From Fidelibacterota bacterium (lineage in GTDB: Bacteria > Fidelibacterota > Marinisomatia > Marinisomatales > TCS55): a stretch of DNA of 20,113 nucleotides. The notes beneath the pieces were generated by a model, which saw nothing but the letters and a program-made list of their open reading frames with translations, made no database searches and had not been told where the DNA came from. The first letter of the stretch is position 1. Every line of letters begins with the position of its first letter. The position numbers and the translations under genes are program-made. Positions 15,519 through 20,113 of this stretch are shown here, piece after piece. The DNA is taken from the NCBI GenBank assembly GCA_002713385.1, contig PAWC01000021.1, positions 6,236-26,348 on the forward strand, given 5' to 3'.

Positions 15519-15543
15519 AGGGCAAATTTTGGAGGGCAAATTT
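15519..15543. repeat. Tandem 11-bp direct repeat upstream of the mltD-like gene
   Basis: The sequence AGGGCAAATTT occurs at 15519-15529 and again at 15533-15543, a period of 14 bp. It lies in the 50-bp gap between the heptose adenylyltransferase stop and the transglycosylase start, 9 nt upstream of the latter's ATG. On the coding strand it reads AAATTTGCCCT twice. It could be a protein-binding site or a local duplication. It places C-rich rather than G-rich sequence where a ribosome site is expected. Confidence 0.55.
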
Positions 15544-15560
15544 AGATGACAATACAAGGA

Positions 15561-16034
15561 TCAGTCAAGTGATTTACTTGCTAAAATACTGGAAATTATA
15601 TTTGAAGTGCTGGCCCCTTCCACATACGGTATTATTTTAATTTCACCACCTTTAGCAAGCACGGTTTCACGGCCAACTATATCTTCTTCCTGATAGTCGC
15701 CACCTTTCACCAACACATCCGGCTGGAGTTCAGCAATTAATTCAGCGGGTGTTTCTTCATCAAAAACAACAACTGTATCCACCACCGTTAGGGCTTGGAG
15801 GATCGCAGTCCGGTCCACTGCGGATTGCAAGGGTCGGCCATTACCCTTCAACTTCTTTACGGAATCATCACTATTCAATCCAATGATGAGTTTATCACCC
15901 AATGCAGCTGCAGACAGCAAATACTCAATATGACCACGGTGCAACAGGTCAAAACAGCCGTTGGTAAAGATTACTTTGTCCCCAGCGGACTGCCAAGTGG
16001 ACACTAACTCTGCTGCTTCAGTTCTTGTTAACAT
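15561..16034 (-). CDS. hldE: D-glycero-beta-D-manno-heptose 1-phosphate adenylyltransferase (RfaE2-type)
   Basis: This 157-residue cytidylyltransferase-fold enzyme activates heptose 1-phosphate with ATP to ADP-heptose for the lipopolysaccharide inner core. It corresponds to the C-terminal half of bifunctional E. coli HldE; the kinase half is not here, so the split form (rfaE2, also written hldC) is likely. Visible motifs are FTNGCFDLLHRGH (23-35) with the HxGH nucleotide-binding motif at 32-35, LNSDDSVKKLKGNGRP (53-68), LVKGGDY (108-114) and the terminal ASTSNII (141-147). It follows the acyltransferase by 64 nt and precedes the transglycosylase, in an envelope-oriented group. A weak ribosome site precedes the ATG. 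Confidence 0.93.
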   Translation of the reverse strand: MLTRTEAAELVSTWQSAGDKVIFTNGCFDLLHRGHIEYLLSAAALGDKLIIGLNSDDSVKKLKGNGRPLQSAVDRTAILQALTVVDTVVVFDEETPAELIAELQPDVLVKGGDYQEEDIVGRETVLAKGGEIKIIPYVEGASTSNIISSILASKSLD

Positions 16035-16060
16035 TACATTGGTTCCGATTTTGACACAGG

Positions 16061-16072
16061 AAAGAATTCTTT
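16061..16072. repeat. 12-bp perfect palindrome between plsC and hldE
   Basis: AAAGAATTCTTT is a perfect palindrome in the 64-bp gap. On the minus-strand transcript the surrounding bases extend it to an imperfect A/U-rich hairpin with an AAUU loop and outer ACA/UGU pairs. No U-tract follows, so it is not a typical intrinsic terminator. It could be an operator or a processing site between the two genes, or chance in A/T-rich sequence. Confidence 0.35.
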
Positions 16073-16098
16073 TCTTGTAACAACTGTCGGATAAAAAT

Positions 16099-16851
16099 TT
16101 ATTCCTGTGACCATGTTGACTTCAAATTTACGACTTGCTGGCGAAGAGTTTCAGTAACTGTATTTCGGTCTTCAATAGACAAACCTGTCGTAGGCACCGG
16201 GTGGCCGATTACCAAGCCAATCGTTTTTGGATGAATATTAAATGACCCTTTCTTGATCACATCAAATGTTCCGCAAATAGCTACGGGGACAATGGGGAGA
16301 CCAGTTTCGATAGCTAAAACTGTACCCCCTCTTTTAAACGGTTTCATCTGGCCATCCAATGACCGTGTACCTTCCGGAAAGATCATAATAGATCGGGGAT
16401 ATTTTTTTAAGGAATCCTTTGCAATATCCATGGAAGCCAGTGCTGCCTTATGGTTTTTCCGATCAACAAAAATATGCTTGCCTAAAACCATGGCCCAACC
16501 TAGAAAAGGGATTTTTTTCAATTCTGTTTTGGCCAAAAAAACCAATTTGTGAGGCAATGCAGCATACACCAATAAAATATCAAAGGCTGATTCATGATTA
16601 GCAGTGAAAACATATTGCTGGTCAGGGTCTAAATGGTCAAGGCCATTTACTGTATATGGTATACCGCTGATGAATAAAAGTAATTTAGACCATTGTTTTG
16701 CGACCCAAGCAATAGGTCGACCACTCCAATCAAAGAAGGAAAATATGATACCGATGGTTGCCCAAATGGGTGTCCAAAAGAAGATGTTAAACAAGACCCA
16801 GATGGATCGAATCAGCCTAACACCTCCGTTTTCATATAGGGCTGTAAACAT
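16099..16851 (-). CDS. plsC: 1-acyl-sn-glycerol-3-phosphate acyltransferase (PlsC family)
   Basis: This membrane acyltransferase converts lysophosphatidate to phosphatidate in phospholipid synthesis. The 250 residues fit the family. The catalytic H(x)4D motif is NHESAFD with His86 and Asp91. The phosphate-binding FPEGTRS is at 158-164, and the third and fourth blocks are PFKRGGTVLAIETGLPIVPV (171-190). One or two N-terminal hydrophobic helices (about 17-39 and 57-64) anchor it. The listed ATG lies 40 nt inside serS and has no ribosome site. A CTG at 16813-16815 overlaps the serS stop as CTGA and has GGAGG 7 nt upstream, so the real protein may start there (16099-16815, 238 aa). No methionine codon is available near that site in frame. 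Confidence 0.93.
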   Translation of the reverse strand: MFTALYENGGVRLIRSIWVLFNIFFWTPIWATIGIIFSFFDWSGRPIAWVAKQWSKLLLFISGIPYTVNGLDHLDPDQQYVFTANHESAFDILLVYAALPHKLVFLAKTELKKIPFLGWAMVLGKHIFVDRKNHKAALASMDIAKDSLKKYPRSIMIFPEGTRSLDGQMKPFKRGGTVLAIETGLPIVPVAICGTFDVIKKGSFNIHPKTIGLVIGHPVPTTGLSIEDRNTVTETLRQQVVNLKSTWSQE

Positions 16852-18080
16852 TTGGGAATGATAACTTTACCATCGGGAGTCTGATAAGATTCAAGCAAGG
16901 CAATCATCAGCCGTGGAGTGGCTACGCCGGAACCATTGAGAGTATGTACATAATCCGTTTTATTGTCACTGGAACGTCGATAGCGAATGTTGCCACGTCT
17001 AGCCTGGAAATCTTCAAAATTGCTGCAGGATGATACTTCCAGCCATTGTTTTTCCGCTGGGGACCATACTTCCAAATCAAAACACTTGGCCGCGGAAAAA
17101 CTCAAGTCTCCAGTACACAGTTCCAGCACCCTGTAATGCAAACCAAAGGATTGCAGAATGGCTTCAGCATTGGCCAACAATTGTTCCAGTTCATCATACG
17201 ATTTTTCTGGTCTGACAAACTTGACCATTTCCACTTTATTGAACTGATGTACACGCAATAAACCCCGGGTTTCTTTCCCATAGGATCCCGCCTCTCGCCG
17301 AAAGCAGGCTGAAGAAGCCGTATAATTGATGGGCAGGGAGTCTTCATCCAGAATTTCATCTGCATGAATATTGGTTACCGGAACTTCGGCAGTGGGAATC
17401 AAATAAAGCTGGTCTTTTTCAGTATGATACATATCATCTGCAAATTTTGGCAACTGTCCACACGTATAGAGAGATGAGCCTCTAGCAAGAAAAGGCGGAA
17501 ATATTTCTTTATAGCTATGTTCCTTGATATGGAAATCCAACATATAATTGATCAATGCTCTTTCCAGTTTTGCTCCTAAACCTGTATAAAGAGGGAAACC
17601 AGAACCGGCAATTTTTGCTGCACGATCAAAATCCAAAAGGTTGAGTGTTGATCCTAATTCAAGATGATCCTTAATATCATAATCAAAAACGGGTTTTTCA
17701 CCCCATTCCTTAACAACTTTATTATCTGTTTCATCCTTGCCTATGGGCACAGATTCATGGGGGGTATTTGGGATAACCTCCAGGGCAGAATGGATTTGAG
17801 CTTTAAAGTTAATTGCTTCATCTTCTAACGTTTTAATCTTATTACCTACTTCGCGCATGGCTGCGATTGCTTTATCATCATCACCGCCGGAGCGTTTTAC
17901 TGCTGCAATTTCTTCAGAAACACGATTGCGATCAGCCCTGAGATCATTAACCTGTGTTTGTATTCCACGATGTTGTTTGTCCAGGTCCAACAGAACATTA
18001 AAATCAACTTGCTCACCTTTTGCCGCTACAGCTTGCTGGATGGCATCAGGATTTTCACGAATACGGTTTAGTGATAACAT
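16812..18080 (-). CDS. serS: Serine-tRNA ligase
   Basis: This class II aminoacyl-tRNA synthetase charges tRNA-Ser (and tRNA-Sec where present). The 422 residues match the bacterial type (430 in E. coli). The N-terminal long coiled-coil arm (about 30-100, rich in Asp, Glu, Lys and Arg) grips the tRNA long variable arm. The catalytic domain shows the serine-specific TAEVP (230-234), motif 2 FRREAGSYGKETRGLLRVHQF (split across 260-280) and motif 3 GSGVATPRLMIALLE (383-397) with Arg390. The start is the ATG at 18080, 62 nt after the sugar transferase. The stop probably couples to the acyltransferase. Confidence 0.98.
   Translation of the reverse strand: MLSLNRIRENPDAIQQAVAAKGEQVDFNVLLDLDKQHRGIQTQVNDLRADRNRVSEEIAAVKRSGGDDDKAIAAMREVGNKIKTLEDEAINFKAQIHSALEVIPNTPHESVPIGKDETDNKVVKEWGEKPVFDYDIKDHLELGSTLNLLDFDRAAKIAGSGFPLYTGLGAKLERALINYMLDFHIKEHSYKEIFPPFLARGSSLYTCGQLPKFADDMYHTEKDQLYLIPTAEVPVTNIHADEILDEDSLPINYTASSACFRREAGSYGKETRGLLRVHQFNKVEMVKFVRPEKSYDELEQLLANAEAILQSFGLHYRVLELCTGDLSFSAAKCFDLEVWSPAEKQWLEVSSCSNFEDFQARRGNIRYRRSSDNKTDYVHTLNGSGVATPRLMIALLESYQTPDGKVIIPKCLQPYMKTEVLG
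16821..16827 (-). promoter_or_regulatory. Strong Shine-Dalgarno site deciding the plsC start
   Basis: GGAGGTG on the minus strand lies inside the last codons of serS. Its core is 7 nt from a CTG that overlaps the serS TGA. It is 22 nt downstream of the ATG at 16849-16851 and so cannot serve that ATG. Its spacing to the CTG is ideal, and the overlap mirrors the ATGA junctions elsewhere in the window. Confidence 0.6.
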
Positions 18081-18142
18081 TATTTAAGTGTAATTATTAA
18101 GTTTAAAAATTAGAGTACTTAAGAGGGATTTACAATGGTAGA

Positions 18143-19558
18143 CTAGCGGCCTTTACCGGACAGCATCACCCAAACCGTGCTTAACATGATTTTGAAATCC
18201 AGGGAAAAACTCAGGTTTTCAATATAATAAAAATCGTATTTCAATTTTTGACGGACATCTTCAATAGCCTGGTCATACGGATGTTTGATCTGTGCCCAAC
18301 CGGTGATACCGGGGCGAATTTTATGGCGACGGTAATAAAAAGGATATTCCTGTACCAGTTTATCTACAAAGAATGGTCGTTCTGGCCGGGGGCCAATCAA
18401 ACTCATGCCTCCCGTGATAACCATGAGCAATTGCGGTAATTCATCCAGACGAAAACGCCGCAATAACCGCCCCATACGTGTTATACGTGGGTCCGCTTCC
18501 TTGGCCCAAACAGGACCGGTCATTTGCTCAGCGTTTTTCACCATCGTCCTGAATTTGTAAATGAAAAAATGTTCGTGGTTTTTACCAACCCGCTCCTGCT
18601 TATACAAAACTGGACCTTTGCTATCGAGTTTTATACACGCTGCGATGATAAGCCATAATGGCGATGACAAAATCAACATAGGTACAGCTAAGCATAAATC
18701 AATAAAGCGTTTTATGATGGTATTATAAACTGTATCCAGGTTGGGGTTGACCTTGATCAATGGTAATCCATAGATCTGTTCTGTTCTAGCTAAACCACTG
18801 ATTACTTCATGAAGGTCAGGTACAATCTTAATCGATACCGGCGAACCATTGGCCCTGGTAATAATGCGTGTGACATGGGTGTGGTCTAATTTGACTGGGG
18901 CTACAATAACTTCAGATACCTGATTATCTAATATGATCTGCTTGAGGTCTCTTTCATGACCAATAACATGGACGTCTTCCTGGCCATTCAACTGCGGGTC
19001 ATCATCTGAATGTACAAAACCCAGTAAATCGAACCCCTGTTGGTCATGAGCTACAATATCATTGGCGACTTGAAAACCACGTTTATTGATACCAACAATA
19101 ACTGTTTTTCTTAAACCAAAGCCTTTGGTTAATAGATATTTTTGCAATGTGCGAAAAATCCACCTTGAGACTATCAATACAAACGCCAAGCCCAGCCAAT
19201 AGCGCAATATTTCCTGGGCTGTTAAAAGCCAAACACCCGGTATTAGGGCATCTATAAAAACGGCTAATAGTGTTATCAAGAACGTAGTCCGTACAATTTG
19301 TTGAATCTCATAAAAACGGGACACTGTCGGTTCGCTTCTATATAAATTCAGAGGCAGATAAATCAAACCTAAAATCGTTTGCATTACTGCAAAGATAAAA
19401 AAAATATCCAGAAATGAATATTGAGTTCGATCAGTGAATATAGGTGCAAGGATCCAAATAAAAGCCATAGCGGAAAAAACAGCATCAGAAAAATAAATTC
19501 CCCAAGCTACTATCCACCGTGGATATCGTATTCGTAAATGTTGGAGTGTTTCCAGCAT
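18143..19558 (-). CDS. Undecaprenyl-phosphate sugar-1-phosphate transferase (WcaJ/CpsE-like, polyprenol type)
   Basis: This integral membrane enzyme transfers a sugar-1-phosphate from a UDP-sugar to undecaprenyl phosphate, the first step of exopolysaccharide, capsule or O-antigen repeat assembly. The 471 residues have the long-form layout: four N-terminal helices (about 17-40, 49-70, 91-112, 116-134); a Rossmann-like domain starting at KTVIVGINKRGFQVAND (151-167); and the C-terminal bacterial sugar transferase domain (about 281-471). The latter shows the membrane hairpin 286-310, KFRTM (335-339), RFRLDELPQL (368-377) with the catalytic Asp-Glu, IGPRPERP (388-395) and RPGITGWAQ (415-423). The specific sugar cannot be read from sequence. 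Upstream is a divergent Wzi-like gene, which supports a surface-polysaccharide role. Confidence 0.93.
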   Translation of the reverse strand: MLETLQHLRIRYPRWIVAWGIYFSDAVFSAMAFIWILAPIFTDRTQYSFLDIFFIFAVMQTILGLIYLPLNLYRSEPTVSRFYEIQQIVRTTFLITLLAVFIDALIPGVWLLTAQEILRYWLGLAFVLIVSRWIFRTLQKYLLTKGFGLRKTVIVGINKRGFQVANDIVAHDQQGFDLLGFVHSDDDPQLNGQEDVHVIGHERDLKQIILDNQVSEVIVAPVKLDHTHVTRIITRANGSPVSIKIVPDLHEVISGLARTEQIYGLPLIKVNPNLDTVYNTIIKRFIDLCLAVPMLILSSPLWLIIAACIKLDSKGPVLYKQERVGKNHEHFFIYKFRTMVKNAEQMTGPVWAKEADPRITRMGRLLRRFRLDELPQLLMVITGGMSLIGPRPERPFFVDKLVQEYPFYYRRHKIRPGITGWAQIKHPYDQAIEDVRQKLKYDFYYIENLSFSLDFKIMLSTVWVMLSGKGR

Positions 19559-19795
19559 GATAGAAATATTAACTTGTTGTAGTTTTCTATTAAATGTGCT
19601 GGATCACACCAGAAAAAGAGGGACCGCTGTACAGTTATTCATGTTGATTTCCTTTGTTTTTTCAACTAACTGTTAGCGATTTGAGGCGATAAGACTCCTT
19701 GAAGTTGATAGAAAATAAGGTCTAAATATAGAAGTTGTCAAGTAGTTGACATAATTATAGAAATCTATCTTTTAAAGAGTGTAGACTTATTATAG
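19559..19795. other. Divergent intergenic region between the sugar transferase and the Wzi-like gene
   Basis: This 237-bp A/T-rich region separates two divergent genes and should hold both promoters. I see no convincing ORF. It contains several short palindromes: CTGTACAG (19627-19634), CTAAC-T-GTTAG (19666-19676) and TGTCAA-GTAG-TTGACA (19736-19751). GAAGTTG is directly repeated at 19701-19707 and 19731-19737, 30 bp apart. No clear -10/-35 pair stands out for the sugar transferase on the minus strand. Confidence 0.6.
19736..19751 (+). promoter_or_regulatory. Inverted repeat overlapping a perfect TTGACA -35 hexamer
   Basis: TGTCAA and TTGACA form a 6-bp inverted repeat around GTAG. The right arm is an exact consensus -35 (19746-19751). 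Eighteen bp downstream the -10 candidate TTTTAA (19770-19775) is weak, matching three of six positions. Transcription would start about 15 nt before the ATG at 19796. A palindrome on the -35 is a typical repressor or activator position, but no regulator gene is nearby in the window. Confidence 0.35.
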
Positions 19796-20113
19796 ATGCT
19801 TAAACATACTCAACAGTTATTGTTTCGTGCTACCGTGTACTCGTTAATCATTGGTGGTTTGAATGGACAGACCATACCTGTCCCCATGGATCATTCTGTC
19901 AATGATTTTATTTTGCGCTTACATACACAACATAAAATCCAAGGTATCCACCCTGGATTGCGACCCTTTACAGTCGATCAAATTTTGGAGGTACTTGATG
20001 TATTATCTGCTGATGAACATGATTTGTCAGCATTTGAGACAACACTGTTGAGACGCTTTAAAAAAGAGTTTAGGGTAGATACTATTGAAAACGGGATACG
20101 TGGACCTTGGCAA
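19796..20113 (+). CDS. Exported protein with Wzi-like N-terminus, truncated by window end
   Basis: A frame open for 106 codons from the ATG at 19796 runs to the last base of the window with no stop. Residues 1-24 form a signal peptide (basic MLKHTQQLLFR, then hydrophobic VYSLIIGG, cleavage near LNGQ). The mature start, IPVPMDHSVNDFILRLHT, continues with LRPFTVDQILEVLDVL. It resembles the N-terminal segment of outer-membrane capsule-assembly (Wzi-family) proteins, which typically begin V-P-x-x-H/D-x-x-Y/N-D-F-L-x-R-L and then R-P-[YF]-[ST]-R/x-x-[EQ]-[IV]. The family call is from pattern memory and rests on about 50 residues. It diverges from the polysaccharide-initiating transferase, which fits. 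No strong ribosome site precedes the ATG. Confidence 0.7.
   Translation, partial: MLKHTQQLLFRATVYSLIIGGLNGQTIPVPMDHSVNDFILRLHTQHKIQGIHPGLRPFTVDQILEVLDVLSADEHDLSAFETTLLRRFKKEFRVDTIENGIRGPWQ

Noticed and set aside
16061..16072. AAAGAATTCTTT as an intrinsic terminator after plsC
   Set aside because: The hairpin is A/U-rich and no U-tract follows on the minus strand, so termination is unlikely; it is kept only as a palindrome.
19863..20051. 62-codon plus-strand frame near the right end
   Set aside because: It lies in another frame of the longer open signal-peptide gene that starts at 19796 and continues past the window.
1..20113. CRISPR array, transposon, prophage, tRNA/rRNA or defence cassette
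   Set aside because: No spaced repeat series, terminal inverted repeats, integrase/transposase motifs or structured RNA genes were seen on either strand; nearly all bases are assigned to housekeeping genes.

Overview
This window looks like an ordinary chromosomal stretch from a Gram-negative bacterium. By eye its G+C content is in the low-to-mid 40s percent. A heptose adenylyltransferase, a Wzi-like protein and a periplasmic LysM lytic transglycosylase point to a diderm. An 11-subunit-type complex I cluster without nuoEFG, together with a 31-residue basic AURKAIP1/COX24-type protein next to HU, suggests the Fibrobacterota-Chlorobiota-Bacteroidota (FCB) group, for example Marinimicrobia or a relative. 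The placement is inference only; no rRNA gene or marker tree is available. Genes are tightly packed. Many neighbours share ATGA or 1-nt stop/start overlaps, which implies translational coupling.

Region 1 (1-8823, minus strand) is a nuo operon for respiratory complex I in the order nuoA-B-C-D-H-I-J-K-L-M, with the first codons of a likely nuoN at the window edge. nuoC and nuoD are separate genes. The NADH-oxidising module nuoE-F-G is not between nuoD and nuoH. The cluster therefore encodes the quinone-reducing connecting arm and the whole proton-pumping arm, and its electron input is not visible here.

Region 2 (8824-10253, plus strand) is a short divergent two-gene unit. It holds a monofunctional proline dehydrogenase coupled by ATGA to a small CoA_binding_2 protein. 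Proline oxidation would deliver electrons to the quinone pool, the same pool complex I reduces.

Region 3 (10257-19558, minus strand) is a long codirectional run. In transcription order it contains: an initiating sugar-phosphate transferase for surface polysaccharide; serS; a plsC-type acyltransferase; the heptose-1-P adenylyltransferase; an MltD-like transglycosylase; HU; the tiny bS22/mS38-like protein; a secreted S1/P1-type zinc hydrolase; xseA; xseB; and nadK. Envelope genes (sugar transferase, plsC, hldE, mltD) lie upstream and nucleic-acid or housekeeping genes downstream. nadK converges on the CoA-binding gene with only 3 nt between the stop codons.

Region 4 (19559-20113) is a 237-bp divergent intergenic region with several small palindromes. 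It is followed by the start of a plus-strand gene that runs off the window. That gene encodes an exported protein whose N-terminus resembles Wzi-type capsule-assembly proteins, which would fit the neighbouring sugar transferase.

I found no IS element, CRISPR array, tRNA, rRNA, phage gene or defence cassette. No wholly new system is evident. The points most worth checking are the 31-aa ribosomal-type protein, the S1/P1-like hydrolase coupled to xseA, a possible CTG start for plsC, and the truncated Wzi-like gene.
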